Notes: generated from the letters alone by a model not told the origin. Positions 21,124 to 34,111 are shown, numbered from the stretch's first letter. The stretch: DNA of 64,000 bases from Xanthomonas arboricola pv. juglandis (GCF_001013475.1 NZ_JZEF01000005.1:420611-484610), one strand, 5' to 3'. Numbers and translations are program-made.

Positions 21124-22446
21124 ATGTTGGGTAATGTGCTGCTGTTGTTCGTCGCACTGCTGCTGGTGCTGTTGAACGGTTTCTTCGTTGCCGCCGAGTT
21201 CGCGCTGGTCAAGCTGCGCCACACGCAGGCGGTGGGCCTGGCGCAGAACAACGGTTGGCGTGGACGGTTGTTGCTCGGGGTACATGCGCATCTGGATGCC
21301 TACCTGTCGGCGTGCCAGCTCGGCATCACCCTGGCCTCGCTCGGCCTGGGCTGGGTCGGCGAGCCGGCCTTCGCGCATCTGCTGCAGCCCTTGTTCGATA
21401 CCGCCGGCCTGTCGCCGGAAGCGGCACAGTTCACCGCACTGGCGATCGCCTTCAGCCTGATTTCGTTCCTGCACATCGTGCTGGGCGAACTGGCGCCCAA
21501 GACCATGGCGATCCGCCGCCCGGAGCGGATGTCGCTGTGGACCGCCGCGCCGCTCTACGTGTTCTATTGGCTGATGTACCCGGCGATCTGGGTGCTCAAC
21601 ACCAGCGCCAACCGCCTGCTGCGGGTGCTGGGCTGGGGCGATGTGGAACACCAGTCGCACCGCTATTCACGCGAGGAGCTGATGCTGATCGTCGGCCGCC
21701 AGGATCCCAACGCCGCCACGCCCGATCACGGGCTGGCCCTGATGAGCCATGCACTGGAACTGCCCGACCTGGTCGCCGGCGACCTGATGCGCCCGCGCGA
21801 GCACCTGCGCAGCCTGCGCGAAGGCATGACGCTGGAATCGGTGCTGGCCGAGTTCAGCGAGTCGCGCTACAGCCGCTACCCGTGGTTCGACGCCGACGGC
21901 GAGCAGGTGCTGGGCATCCTGCACACCAAGGATCTGCTGGTGGCGATGGCACGCAGCCAGGATCTGGACGATCTGCGCCCGTTGCTGCGCCCGCCCACCC
22001 TGCTGACCCTGGAAACCCCGATCCCCAGCGCGCTGGAGCAGTTCCGCACCGGCACCACCCATCTGGCGCTGTGCGTGGAGGACGAGGGCCGCATCCTGGG
22101 CTTCTTCACCCTGGAAGACCTGCTGGAAGTGGTGGTCGGCGAGATCGAGGACGAGCACCGCCACGTGATGCGCGATGCCCCGATCCGCAGCCAGGACGGC
22201 TCGCTGCTGGTGGCCGGCAGCACGTCGATCTTCCGCCTGGAACGTCTGCTGGGCCAGGACCTGAGCGCGCCGGACCACGTCAATTCGGTCGGCGGGCTGA
22301 TAGTGCACCAATTGCAACGGCTGCCCGAAGAAGGCGAAACCCTGGAGCTGGACGGCCACGCACTGACCGTGCGGCGCATGGCCGGGCACCGGATCCAGGC
22401 CATCACGGTGCGGCCGATCGGCGAAGCCGGCGCCGGGGCGGCGTAG
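21124..22446 (+). CDS. CNNM/CorC-type membrane protein (hemolysin family, UPF0053)
   Basis: This 440-residue inner-membrane protein starts with a DUF21/CNNM domain (about 1-190; NGFFVAAEFALVKLRH, LGITLASLGLGWVGEPAF). Two CBS domains (about 210-330; DLMRPREHL, LGILHTKDLLVAMA) and a CorC_HlyC domain follow (NSVGGLIVHQLQRLPEEGE). Family members take part in Mg/Co or Na-coupled Mg export; the hemolysin name is historical. An ATG at 21109 exists, but GGAGGCG sits 7 bases before 21124. Confidence 0.9.
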   Translation: MLGNVLLLFVALLLVLLNGFFVAAEFALVKLRHTQAVGLAQNNGWRGRLLLGVHAHLDAYLSACQLGITLASLGLGWVGEPAFAHLLQPLFDTAGLSPEAAQFTALAIAFSLISFLHIVLGELAPKTMAIRRPERMSLWTAAPLYVFYWLMYPAIWVLNTSANRLLRVLGWGDVEHQSHRYSREELMLIVGRQDPNAATPDHGLALMSHALELPDLVAGDLMRPREHLRSLREGMTLESVLAEFSESRYSRYPWFDADGEQVLGILHTKDLLVAMARSQDLDDLRPLLRPPTLLTLETPIPSALEQFRTGTTHLALCVEDEGRILGFFTLEDLLEVVVGEIEDEHRHVMRDAPIRSQDGSLLVAGSTSIFRLERLLGQDLSAPDHVNSVGGLIVHQLQRLPEEGETLELDGHALTVRRMAGHRIQAITVRPIGEAGAGAA

Positions 22447-23850
<1,404 letters not shown>

Positions 23851-23908
23851 GCAGCGGTATCCATCCACCGGTATCACGCCCTTGTATCCAGCTGCCAGGA
23901 GTATTGCC

Positions 23909-24523
23909 ATGGCATTGCGCGCGCTGCTGTCTGCCTCCCTGCTTGCGTCGGTGGCCTGCGGATTGCTGGCCTGCGGGAAGCAGGCCACTCCCGACTCGCA
24001 CCCGGACTCCCCCGCTGCCGCGCCGCACGCGCCGGCCGGCGTGGCGGCCGCACCGGTTCCGTCGGTGCCGAGCATGGACGGCGCCACCCAGGTCGCCAGC
24101 AACGGCGAGCGGCCGACACTGATGGTCACCTCGACCAGCGGCACGGTCAGCTGCGACGGCCATAACGTCGATCTGACCGGCCAGAACGCCAATCTGGTCC
24201 TCAAGGGTGACTGCGGCACGATCGCGGTGCTGGGCCAGCATGCGATCGTGCAGATCGAGCGCGCCGAGGCAGTGCGCATGGTCGGCAACGATGCCCAGGT
24301 CACCCTCGCCGGCGATGCCAGCACCATCGAACTGTTCAGCCGCACCTCCACACTCAAGGCCGGCCGCATCGGCACGCTGCTGGTGCCGGGCGACGACAAC
24401 CAGGTACAGGCGCAGGCGATCGCCTCCGCCACGCTGCACGGCCGCGGCAACCGCATCACCCAGCAATCCGGCACTGCGATGGTCAACGACTACGGCAGCG
24501 ACAACCAGATCTCCACCCGCTGA
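23909..24523 (+). CDS. DUF3060 lipoprotein
   Basis: This 204-residue protein has a lipoprotein-type N-terminus (SLLASVACGLLACGKQ), a Pro/Ala-rich linker and a C-terminal series of short beta repeats: CDGHNVDLTGQNANLVLKGD, VLGQHAIVQIERA, VGNDAQVTLAGD, VPGDDNQVQ, HGRGNRITQQSG and GSDNQIS. This is the parallel-beta pattern of DUF3060. Probably envelope-located; function unknown. Confidence 0.8.
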   Translation: MALRALLSASLLASVACGLLACGKQATPDSHPDSPAAAPHAPAGVAAAPVPSVPSMDGATQVASNGERPTLMVTSTSGTVSCDGHNVDLTGQNANLVLKGDCGTIAVLGQHAIVQIERAEAVRMVGNDAQVTLAGDASTIELFSRTSTLKAGRIGTLLVPGDDNQVQAQAIASATLHGRGNRITQQSGTAMVNDYGSDNQISTR

Positions 24524-24691
24524 TCTGCTGACACCGAGACACCCAGCTGCATCCCCGGCCCTGCATGGCCCGGACGCGCACCGCAACCTCACCGCGACAC
24601 CCGCATGCAAGGCAGCGCATGGCGGGCTGGGCGACAATAAGCCACCTCGCCGGCCGCACCGCGCCGGCCCTCCAGTCGGACCCGTGACACC

Positions 24692-26206
24692 ATGAAAAAG
24701 ACCCCCGCAAAAAAGATCGCCGCCAGGAAAGGCGCGCCACTGCCCTTCGAGATCCACGCCACCCGCGACCAGCCGCTGGGCATGCCGATCGAGCGCTTCC
24801 TGCGCAACTACTGGCACAAGCATCCGCTGCTGATCCGCAACGCGTTTGCGGAGTTCCAGTCCCCGCTGCAGCCCGAAGACCTGGCCGGCCTGGCCTGCGA
24901 AGACGGCGTGCTGGCACGCCTGATCAGCCACGACCGCGCCACCGACGACTGGAACGTGCGCACCGGCCCGTTCCAGGAAACCGACTTCCCCGGCCTGCCC
25001 GACCATGACTGGACCCTGCTGGTGCAGGACGTGGACAAGTGGGACGCCGACGTGTGCGCGCTGCTGGAACAGTTCCGCTTCCTGCCGCGCTGGCGCATCG
25101 ACGACATCATGATCAGCTTCGCCGCCACCGGCGGCTCGGTGGGCGCGCATGTCGACCATTACGACGTGTTCCTGCTGCAGGGCCAGGGCCACCGGCGCTG
25201 GCAGATCGACGCACGCGCGCAGCAGGGCCGCAAGGCCGCGCCGCTGGCGTTCCGCGACGATGTCGAGCTCAAGCTGCTGCGCGACTTCAAGCCCACCCAC
25301 GACTGGGTGCTGGGCCCGGGCGACATGCTGTACCTGCCGCCGCTGGTGCCGCACCACGGCGTGGCCGAAGACGCCTGCCTGACCTTCTCCATCGGCACCC
25401 GCGCGCCGTCCTCGGCCGAGCTGATCGGCGACTATCTGGACACCTTGATCGCCGATGCCGACGAGGCCGTGCGCTATCACGACGAAGACCTCAAGGTGCC
25501 GGCCGATCCGTACGAGATCGACGTCACCGCGATGAACCGCGTGGTCGAAGCGCTCAACGCGCTGCGCATGAACGACCCGGATCGCCTGGGCGACTGGTTC
25601 GGCCGCTTCATGACCACCTACCGCGCCTCCGGCGACGTAGTGCCGGCACCCGAACCGATTCCCCGCGAGGCGGTCGAGCAGGCGCTGGAAGAAGGCGTGC
25701 TGCTGCACCGTCACCCCTGGTCGCGGCTGGCCTGGCGGCGCGCCAAGCGTGGCGCCACCCTGTTCTGCAGCGGCCTGGAATTCGCGCTGTCGGCCAAGGA
25801 TGCCGCACGTCTGGCCGCAGCCGAAGAGATCGACGGCGCGCTGTATGCGCAGCTGTCCAACCGTGGCCGCGAGGTGGTGCTGGAGCTGCTGGCGCAGGGC
25901 CATTACCAGCGCGCCCACGAGGAGGCGGAGGACGACATCGAGGACATCGACGACGACCAGGCCCACGTCCTGAGCCTGTCGGGCGACCACGACGATGCCG
26001 ACGAAGGGGCCGACACGCCGGACGCGGACGATGAGATCGACGCCGAGGCCGACGTCGAGCAGGTCGCCGATGCCGCGGACGGTCCGGCCCAGGCTGAGGA
26101 GGCCGAACAAGGCGAGGATGCCGACCAGGACGACGACAGCGGGCTGGCCGACGACGACGCGGCATCGGACGCTGGCGACGACGACGGGTCCGACCAGCGC
26201 GCATGA
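24692..26206 (+). CDS. JmjC-type ribosomal oxygenase (YcfD/RoxA-like) with acidic tail
   Basis: Residues ~15-400 match 2-oxoglutarate/Fe(II) arginine hydroxylases of ribosomal protein uL16. They include FLRNYWHKHPLLIRNAF, SFAATGGSVGAHVDHYDVF with the iron ligands H153 and D155, and GDMLYLPPLVPHHG with H221 or H222 as third ligand. E. coli YcfD ends near 370 residues. Here residues ~408-504 add a tail that is almost wholly Asp/Glu/Ala/Gly. The gene overlaps the next by 4 bases. The tail could act as an electrostatic mimic or binding arm. Confidence 0.88.
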   Translation: MKKTPAKKIAARKGAPLPFEIHATRDQPLGMPIERFLRNYWHKHPLLIRNAFAEFQSPLQPEDLAGLACEDGVLARLISHDRATDDWNVRTGPFQETDFPGLPDHDWTLLVQDVDKWDADVCALLEQFRFLPRWRIDDIMISFAATGGSVGAHVDHYDVFLLQGQGHRRWQIDARAQQGRKAAPLAFRDDVELKLLRDFKPTHDWVLGPGDMLYLPPLVPHHGVAEDACLTFSIGTRAPSSAELIGDYLDTLIADADEAVRYHDEDLKVPADPYEIDVTAMNRVVEALNALRMNDPDRLGDWFGRFMTTYRASGDVVPAPEPIPREAVEQALEEGVLLHRHPWSRLAWRRAKRGATLFCSGLEFALSAKDAARLAAAEEIDGALYAQLSNRGREVVLELLAQGHYQRAHEEAEDDIEDIDDDQAHVLSLSGDHDDADEGADTPDADDEIDAEADVEQVADAADGPAQAEEAEQGEDADQDDDSGLADDDAASDAGDDDGSDQRA

Positions 26207-27132
26207 GTTCCCAGGCCGGGCCGCAGATCGTTTCGCTGGATGCGGCGTCCGACGCCGCAGCCCTGCGTGCGCTGCGCCTGGCCTGCGGTACCGGCAGCAC
26301 CGACGACAGCGCTGCCGACTGGGACGCCCTGGACCCGCTCAGCCTGCACCTGGCGCTGCGCAGCGAGGACGGCCAGCTGATCGGCTCGGTGCGGCTGACG
26401 GCAGATCGGCGCATCGACCGGCTCGGCGTGCTGCCGGGCTGGCGCCGCCGCGGCTTGGCCGACCGGTTGCTCGCAGCCGCCGTCGCCAGCGCGCAACAAT
26501 GCGGCTGGCCCGGCCTACGAACCCGCGTGAACACAGACGCCGAGGCCGCTTTCGCACGCCTGGGCTTCCTGCCGGACACCTCTTCCGACCGGCACCCCGC
26601 TCGCGCCGCAACGGCGGGCGATCGTCCGGGCAGGCCGCTGCACCGCCGTCTCGACGGCCCGATGGCGGTGGACGACCTGCGCGCGGCCCTGGCCGCCACC
26701 ACCGGTCTGCTGTGCGCCGCACGCCGCCAGGTGCTGATCTATACGCGGGCACTGGATCCGCCGCTGTTCGACGACGCCGCAGTGCTCGATGCGCTGCGCC
26801 GCTTCGCCACCGCCCGCCACGACAAGCGCGTGCAGGTGCTGGTGCAGGACACCGCCGTCGCGGGCGCCAACAGCAGCGCGATGCTGCGGCTGGCCCAGCG
26901 CCTGCCCAGCGTGTTCCGCTTCCGTGCGGTCAGCGATCCGGTCGATGCCAGCTTCGCGTCGGCCTATGTGGTGGGCGATGACGCCTACTACTTTCGTCCA
27001 ACAGGCCATCGCTTCGACGATGGCGAAACCTGGCTGTCGGGCGCGGCGCGCAGCCGCCAGCTGGAGCGCGAATTCGCGCAGATATGGGAGCGCAGCGCGC
27101 TTTGGAACGAACCGCGCGCACTCGACATCTGA
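26203..27132 (+). CDS. GNAT acetyltransferase fused to a PLD-like C-terminal domain
   Basis: Residues ~40-130 form a GNAT fold with the acetyl-CoA loop GVLPGWRRRGLADRLL. Residues ~150-309 (VLIYTRALDPPLFDDAAVLDALRRF, KRVQVLVQDTAVAG, ASAYVVGDDAYYFRPTG) look like a DUF7931/phospholipase-D-like domain without HxKxxxxD motifs. Coupling by ATGA overlap to the ribosomal oxygenase suggests a linked translation-related role. Substrate unknown. Confidence 0.8.
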   Translation: MSSQAGPQIVSLDAASDAAALRALRLACGTGSTDDSAADWDALDPLSLHLALRSEDGQLIGSVRLTADRRIDRLGVLPGWRRRGLADRLLAAAVASAQQCGWPGLRTRVNTDAEAAFARLGFLPDTSSDRHPARAATAGDRPGRPLHRRLDGPMAVDDLRAALAATTGLLCAARRQVLIYTRALDPPLFDDAAVLDALRRFATARHDKRVQVLVQDTAVAGANSSAMLRLAQRLPSVFRFRAVSDPVDASFASAYVVGDDAYYFRPTGHRFDDGETWLSGAARSRQLEREFAQIWERSALWNEPRALDI

Positions 27133-27221
27133 GACCGCAGCGCCCTTCGCACGTAGGCGCCAGGCGGTTGCACCTACCCGTCCGGTCAGCTGGCAGACGC
27201 CCCCTCACTAGCGCAAGGGGG

Positions 27222-27227
27222 TATAAT
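27222..27227 (+). promoter_or_regulatory. Probable -10 box upstream of sucA
   Basis: A perfect TATAAT follows a GGGGG run, 86 bases before the sucA GTG. No good -35 box is seen at 17 bp, so an activator may be needed. Confidence 0.45.
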
Positions 27228-27312
27228 TTTTCGAGATTTGAGACCGACCGACAGGGCATCTCGCCCCGCCGCTTCCGCACAATCATCCCCACAGCAGACC
27301 CGACTTACCATC

Positions 27313-30141
27313 GTGGATAATCTCCTAAAGCAGTTCGCACAGTCATCGCAGCTCGCCGGCGGCAACGCCGCCTATATCGAGGATCTGTACGAGCAGTACC
27401 TCGTCGCCCCGGACAGTGTTGACCCGAAGTGGAAGAGCTATTTCGATGGCTTCAAGGGTCGCGATGCCGGTGATGTACCGCACTCGGCGGCCATTGCCCA
27501 CATCCTCATCGCCTCCAAGCAGGCTGCCAACGCCGGCACCGGCGCCGCGGCCAGTGACGAGCGCGAGCGCAACGTCGGCCGCCTGATCACCGCCTACCGT
27601 GCGCGCGGCCACCTCGGCGCGCAGCTCGATCCGCTCGGCCTGACCCCGCCGGTCAACCCGCCCGATCTGGACCTGCCGTTCCACAGCCTGTCGCAGGCCG
27701 ATATGGACAGCGAGTTCAGCACCGGCGGCGTCGGCGGCCAGCCGCGCATGAAGCTGAAGGATCTGCTGGCCCGCCTGAAGGCGACCTACGCCAGCACCAT
27801 CGGCGCAGAGTTCATGCACATCCAGGAATTCGACCAGCGCCAGTGGATCTACAAGCGCCTGGAAGATGCCGGTGGCAAGATCGCCGGCGACGCGGCCAGC
27901 CGCAAGCGCACGCTGGAGCGGCTCACCGCCGCCGAAGGCCTGGAGCGCTACCTGCACACCAAGTACGTCGGCCAGAAGCGCTTCTCGCTGGAAGGCGGCG
28001 ACGCGCTGATCCCGATGATGGACGAGATCATTCGCCAGTCCGGCAACGATCAGGTCAAGGACATCGTGATCGGCATGGCCCACCGCGGCCGCCTCAACGT
28101 GCTGGTCAATACGCTGGGCAAGAACCCGCGCAAGCTGTTCGACGAGTTCGAAGGCAAGTTCGAGCACGCCCACGACGACCGCGCGCACACCGGCGACGTC
28201 AAGTACCACATGGGCTTCTCGGCCGACATCGCGGTCGGTGGCGACAAGCAGGTGCATCTGGCGCTGGCCTTCAACCCCTCGCACCTGGAAATCGTCGACC
28301 CGGTCGTGGTCGGCAGCGTGCGTTCGCGTCAGGAACGCTTCGGCGATGCCGAGCGCAAGACCGTGCTGCCGATCCTGATCCACGGCGATGCCGCATTCGC
28401 CGGCCAGGGCGTGGTGATGGAACTGTTCCAGATGTCGCAGGCGCGCGGTTTCGCCGTCGGCGGCACCGTGCACATCGTGGTCAACAACCAGATCGGCTTC
28501 ACCACCAGCGCCCGCGACGACGCCCGTTCCACGCTGTACTGCACCGACGTGGCCAAGATGATCGGCGCGCCGGTCTTCCACGTGAACGGCGACGACCCGG
28601 ACGCGGTGATGTTCGTGTCCAAGTTGGCCTACGAATTCCGCCAGCAGTTCAAGAAGGACGTGGTCATCGACCTGGTCTGCTACCGCCGTTGGGGCCATAA
28701 CGAGGCCGACGAACCGGCAGCGACCCAGCCGGTGATGTACCAGACCATCCGCAAGCACAAGACCACCCGCGAGCTGTACGCCGCCAAGCTGGAAAGCGAC
28801 GGCGTGCTGAGCGCCGACGAGGCCAAGGCGCTGGTCGACGGTTACCGCAACAAGCTTGATTCGGGCGAGTACACCACCGAACTGGCGACGCGCAAGCCGG
28901 ACGAATTCGCCATCGACTGGTCCAAGTATCTGGTCGGCACCGCTGCCGATCCGGTCGACACCCGCGTCAAGCGCGAGCAGCTGGACCGTCTGGCCAAACT
29001 GATCACCACAATTCCGGAAGGCGTCGAGCTGCATGCGCGCGTTGGCAAGATCTACGACGACCGCGTCAAGATGGCCGCCGGCGAGCAGGCCGGCGACTGG
29101 GGCTTTGCCGAAAACCTGGCCTATGCCACCTTGCTGGCCGAAGGCCACAAGCTGCGCCTGGTCGGCCAGGACGCCGGTCGCGGCACGTTCTTCCACCGTC
29201 ACGCGATCCTGCATGACCAGAAGACCGACAGCTACCACCTGCCGCTGCGCCAGCTGGTGCAGAACCCCGAAGACGCCACCATCATCGACTCGCTGCTCAG
29301 CGAAGAAGCGGTAATGGGCTTCGAATACGGTTACTCCACCACCGACCCGAATGCGCTGTGCATCTGGGAAGCGCAGTTCGGCGACTTCGCCAATGGCGCG
29401 CAGGTGGTGATCGACCAGTTCATCGCCGCCGGCGAAGCCAAGTGGGGCCGCATCGCGGGCCTGTCGCTGTTCCTGCCGCACGGCTATGAAGGCCAGGGCC
29501 CGGAGCACAGCTCCGCGCGTCTGGAGCGCTTCCTGCAGCTGTGCGCGCTGGAGAACATGCTGGTCTGCGTACCGACCACGCCGGCGCAGTGCTTCCACAT
29601 GATCCGCCGCCAGATGCGCATGACCACCCGCAAGCCGCTGGTGGTGATGACGCCCAAGTCGTTGCTGCGCCACAAGCTGGCGGTATCGAGCCTGGAAGAA
29701 TTGGCCGAGGGCGAGTTCCAGCATCTGATTCCCGACGCCAAGGCCGATGTCGGCAAGGTCAAGCGCGTGGTGCTGTGCTCGGGCAAGGTCTATTACGACC
29801 TGCTCGAAGACCAGACCAAGCGTGGCCAGGACGACGTCGCCATCCTGCGCGTGGAGCAGCTGTATCCGTTCCCGCGTGCGCAGCTGGCCGCCGAGCTCAA
29901 GGCCTATGCCAACGCCACCGATGTGGTGTGGTGCCAGGAAGAACCGCAGAATCAGGGTGCGTGGTACCAGATCCGCCACCATCTGAACTTCTGCCTGGCC
30001 AGCGGCCAGAGCCTGCATTACGCCGGCCGTGCCCGTTCGCCCTCGCCTGCCGCCGGCCATATGGCCGACCACATCGTCGAACAGCAGAAGCTGGTCGCCG
30101 ATGCGCTCCTCAATCCGTTCAACGACCAAGTCGCTGAATAA
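27313..30141 (+). CDS. sucA: 2-oxoglutarate dehydrogenase E1 component
   Basis: This 942-residue thiamine-diphosphate enzyme decarboxylates 2-oxoglutarate and passes the succinyl group to SucB. It begins with the short E2-binding helix (DNLLKQFAQSSQLAGGNAAYIEDLYEQY). Further motifs are IGMAHRGRLNVL, the ThDP region GDAAFAGQGVVMELFQMSQ, VVNNQIGFTTS, CYRRWGHNEADEP and FLPHGYEGQGPEHSSAR. The GTG at 27313 begins the conserved N-terminus; the 25 codons upstream are not conserved. Confidence 0.97.
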   Translation: MDNLLKQFAQSSQLAGGNAAYIEDLYEQYLVAPDSVDPKWKSYFDGFKGRDAGDVPHSAAIAHILIASKQAANAGTGAAASDERERNVGRLITAYRARGHLGAQLDPLGLTPPVNPPDLDLPFHSLSQADMDSEFSTGGVGGQPRMKLKDLLARLKATYASTIGAEFMHIQEFDQRQWIYKRLEDAGGKIAGDAASRKRTLERLTAAEGLERYLHTKYVGQKRFSLEGGDALIPMMDEIIRQSGNDQVKDIVIGMAHRGRLNVLVNTLGKNPRKLFDEFEGKFEHAHDDRAHTGDVKYHMGFSADIAVGGDKQVHLALAFNPSHLEIVDPVVVGSVRSRQERFGDAERKTVLPILIHGDAAFAGQGVVMELFQMSQARGFAVGGTVHIVVNNQIGFTTSARDDARSTLYCTDVAKMIGAPVFHVNGDDPDAVMFVSKLAYEFRQQFKKDVVIDLVCYRRWGHNEADEPAATQPVMYQTIRKHKTTRELYAAKLESDGVLSADEAKALVDGYRNKLDSGEYTTELATRKPDEFAIDWSKYLVGTAADPVDTRVKREQLDRLAKLITTIPEGVELHARVGKIYDDRVKMAAGEQAGDWGFAENLAYATLLAEGHKLRLVGQDAGRGTFFHRHAILHDQKTDSYHLPLRQLVQNPEDATIIDSLLSEEAVMGFEYGYSTTDPNALCIWEAQFGDFANGAQVVIDQFIAAGEAKWGRIAGLSLFLPHGYEGQGPEHSSARLERFLQLCALENMLVCVPTTPAQCFHMIRRQMRMTTRKPLVVMTPKSLLRHKLAVSSLEELAEGEFQHLIPDAKADVGKVKRVVLCSGKVYYDLLEDQTKRGQDDVAILRVEQLYPFPRAQLAAELKAYANATDVVWCQEEPQNQGAWYQIRHHLNFCLASGQSLHYAGRARSPSPAAGHMADHIVEQQKLVADALLNPFNDQVAE

Positions 30142-30183
30142 CTCCTCTTCCCCAAAGAACGAAAACCCTAGGACGCTCCCCGA

Positions 30184-31398
30184 ATGGCCACCGAAGTCAA
30201 AGTTCCGGTACTGCCCGAATCCGTTTCCGACGCCACCATCGCCAGCTGGCACAAGAAGGCCGGTGAAGCGGTCAAGCGCGACGAGAATCTGGTCGACCTG
30301 GAAACCGACAAGGTCGTGTTGGAAGTTCCTTCGCCGGTCGACGGCGTGCTGAAGGAAATCAAGTTCGAAGCCGGCAGCACCGTCACCAGCAACCAGATCC
30401 TGGCGATCATCGAAGAAGGCGCCGTGGCTGCGGCCGCACCGGCCGACGAGAAGAAGGCCGAGGCACCGGCTCCGGCCGCTGCTGCCCCAGCTGCCGCGCC
30501 GGCCCCGGCTGCTGCCGCTGCGCCTGCCGCTGCATCCAAGTCCGCTGCCGATGCGCTGCCGCCGGGTGCGCGTTTTTCCGCGATCACCCAGGGCGTGGAT
30601 CCGGCCCAGGTCGAAGGCACCGGCCGTCGTGGCGCGGTGACCAAGGAAGACATCGTCAACTTCGCCAAGGCCGGCGGCGTGGGCAAGGCGTCCGGCGCCC
30701 GTCCGGAAGAGCGCGTGCCGATGACCCGCGTGCGCAAGACCATCGCCAAGCGCCTGATGGAGTCCAAGAACTCCACCGCGATGCTGACCACCTTCAACGA
30801 GGTCAACCTCGCCAAGGTCTCGGCCGCGCGCAAGGAGCTGCAGGACGAGTTCCAGAAGGCGCACGGCATCAAGCTCGGTTTCATGAGCTTCTTCGTCAAG
30901 GCCGCCGCCAACGCGCTGCAGCGCTTCCCGCTGGTCAACGCATCGATCGACGGCGACGACATCATCTATCACGGCTACAGCGACATCTCGATCGCGGTGT
31001 CGACCGAAAAGGGCCTGGTCACGCCGGTGCTGCGTAACGTCGAGCGCCAGTCGTTCTCCGACGTCGAACAGGGCATTGCCGACTACGCCGCCAAGGCGCG
31101 CGCCGGCAAGCTGGGCCTGGACGATCTGCAGGGTGGCACCTTCACCATCACCAACGGCGGCACCTTCGGCTCGCTGCTGTCGACCCCGATCATCAACCCG
31201 CCGCAGAGCGCCATCCTGGGCATGCACGCGATCAAGGAACGTCCGATCGCCGAGAACGGCCAGGTCGTGATCGCCCCGATGATGTATCTGGCGCTGTCCT
31301 ACGACCACCGCATCATCGACGGCAAGGACTCGGTGCAGTTCCTGGTCGACATCAAGAATCAGCTGGAAAACCCGGGCCGGATGTTGTTCGGTCTATAA
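30184..31398 (+). CDS. sucB: Dihydrolipoamide succinyltransferase, E2 of 2-oxoglutarate dehydrogenase
   Basis: This 404-residue protein has, in order, one lipoyl domain with the modified lysine in [11 protein letters not shown], an Ala/Pro-rich hinge (about 90-125), a peripheral-subunit-binding domain ([21 protein letters not shown]) and the catalytic core ending in [19 protein letters not shown] with the active-site His. It lies 42 bp after sucA. Confidence 0.97.
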   Translation: MATEVKVPVLPESVSDATIASWHKKAGEAVKRDENLVDLETDKVVLEVPSPVDGVLKEIKFEAGSTVTSNQILAIIEEGAVAAAAPADEKKAEAPAPAAAAPAAAPAPAAAAAPAAASKSAADALPPGARFSAITQGVDPAQVEGTGRRGAVTKEDIVNFAKAGGVGKASGARPEERVPMTRVRKTIAKRLMESKNSTAMLTTFNEVNLAKVSAARKELQDEFQKAHGIKLGFMSFFVKAAANALQRFPLVNASIDGDDIIYHGYSDISIAVSTEKGLVTPVLRNVERQSFSDVEQGIADYAAKARAGKLGLDDLQGGTFTITNGGTFGSLLSTPIINPPQSAILGMHAIKERPIAENGQVVIAPMMYLALSYDHRIIDGKDSVQFLVDIKNQLENPGRMLFGL

Positions 31399-31401
31399 GA
31401 G

Positions 31402-32985
<1,584 letters not shown>

Positions 32986-32989
32986 GCCG

Positions 32990-33139
32990 GGAATCGGGAG
33001 TGGGGAATCGGGAATCGTAAGAGCGTTCCCATCACCTCACTCTTCATGCTGACGCCGGACCTAGGTCCGGCGTCATGCGTTCTGGCTGCTGTGTTTGCTT
33101 TGACCCATTCCCTATTCCCAACTCCCGATTCCCGTTCCC
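32990..33139. repeat. GGGAATC inverted-repeat element with nested perfect palindrome
   Basis: The left arm GGGAATCGGGAGTGGGGAATC (32990-33017) and right arm (33105-33138, CCCATTCCCTATTCCC and CCCGATTCCCG) enclose a perfect 26-nt palindrome at 33050-33075, with arms TGACGCCGGACCT. The inner hairpin is well placed to end the sucAB-lpd transcript. Confidence 0.75.
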
Positions 33140-33733
33140 ATGAAAAGCATCTGCGTCTACTGCGGTTCCAATGCCGGCAACAAACCCGCCTACGCCGAGC
33201 GTGCCACTGCGCTGGGCCAGCGCATCGCCGAGCAGGGCCTGCGGCTGGTGTATGGCGGCGGCAACGTCGGGCTGATGGGCACCGTGGCCAATGCGGTGCT
33301 GGCGGCCGGTGGCGAAGTGACCGGGGTGATTCCGCAGCAGCTGGCCGATTGGGAAGTGGCGCACCGCGGTCTCACCACACTGGAAATCGTCGGCTCCATG
33401 CATGAGCGCAAGATGCGCATGTTCGAGCTGTCCGATGCCTTCGTCGCCCTGCCCGGCGGCTTCGGCACCATGGAAGAGATCTTCGAGATGCTGACCTGGC
33501 GCCAGCTCGGCATCGGCAACAAGCCCTGTGCGTTCCTGGATATCGAAGGGTTTTACGCACCGCTGATCGGCATGATCGATCGCATGGTGGAAGAGCGCTT
33601 CCTGCATCCGGACCAGCGCAGCGACCTGTGGTACGGCGCCGATATCGAACAGATGCTGGAGTGGATGCAGCACTACACGCCGGCGCAGGCCTCCAAGTGG
33701 ATCGACGAGAAGCGCCGCTCCACCCTGGTGTGA
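33140..33733 (+). CDS. LOG family protein (cytokinin riboside monophosphate phosphoribohydrolase-like)
   Basis: This 197-residue Rossmann-like protein has CVYCGSNAGN at the N-terminus, VYGGGNVGLMGTVANA, MHERKMRM and the nucleotide-binding/catalytic PGGFGTMEEIFEM. Homologues hydrolyse AMP or cytokinin-riboside monophosphates; in a plant-associated bacterium, cytokinin release is conceivable but is an inference. No gene of adenylate isopentenylation is in the window. Confidence 0.92.
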   Translation: MKSICVYCGSNAGNKPAYAERATALGQRIAEQGLRLVYGGGNVGLMGTVANAVLAAGGEVTGVIPQQLADWEVAHRGLTTLEIVGSMHERKMRMFELSDAFVALPGGFGTMEEIFEMLTWRQLGIGNKPCAFLDIEGFYAPLIGMIDRMVEERFLHPDQRSDLWYGADIEQMLEWMQHYTPAQASKWIDEKRRSTLV

Positions 33734-34111
33734 TGCCAGGCGACGCACGCGCCCTGCCCCATCGCCTGCCAGGTCCGGCGTCGGGCAGGCGCACCAGCAA
33801 GCACGCAGCAGCGTTGTAGTCACACGTCAGCTGCGCGGGGCGCAGCGACACACCAGGCCATCTCTCACTGATGCGGCAATGGCTCCAGCGCGATGCCGCA
33901 CACCCCGGCCCCTGCCACGGCGGACCGTGTGGCATGTTGTCCGACAGGTCGACAGCGCAACCACAGCGCCTGCGCGTCACCGCCCCCCGGCCTGCGCGAC
34001 CCCATCGCGCATCCGACCCTTCGCAATGCGCCGCCGAACACCCTGCCGATCTGCAAGCTTGCAACGGCAGTCACGATGGCTGCAGCGTCCGGCACGAGCG
34101 GCTCGCATAGA
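33734..34111. other. 378-bp gap with no supported gene
   Basis: The space between the LOG and YigZ genes is GC-rich and carries short open frames, none with a ribosome-binding site or recognisable product. No RNA gene or clear terminator is seen. A CATAGAAT box just before 34112 could be the yigZ -10 region. Confidence 0.5.

Noticed and set aside
27343..31308. Very long open frame (1321 codons) on the minus strand opposite sucA and sucB
   Set aside because: It is the antisense shadow of two strongly conserved genes in high-GC DNA. Its translation has no recognisable domain.
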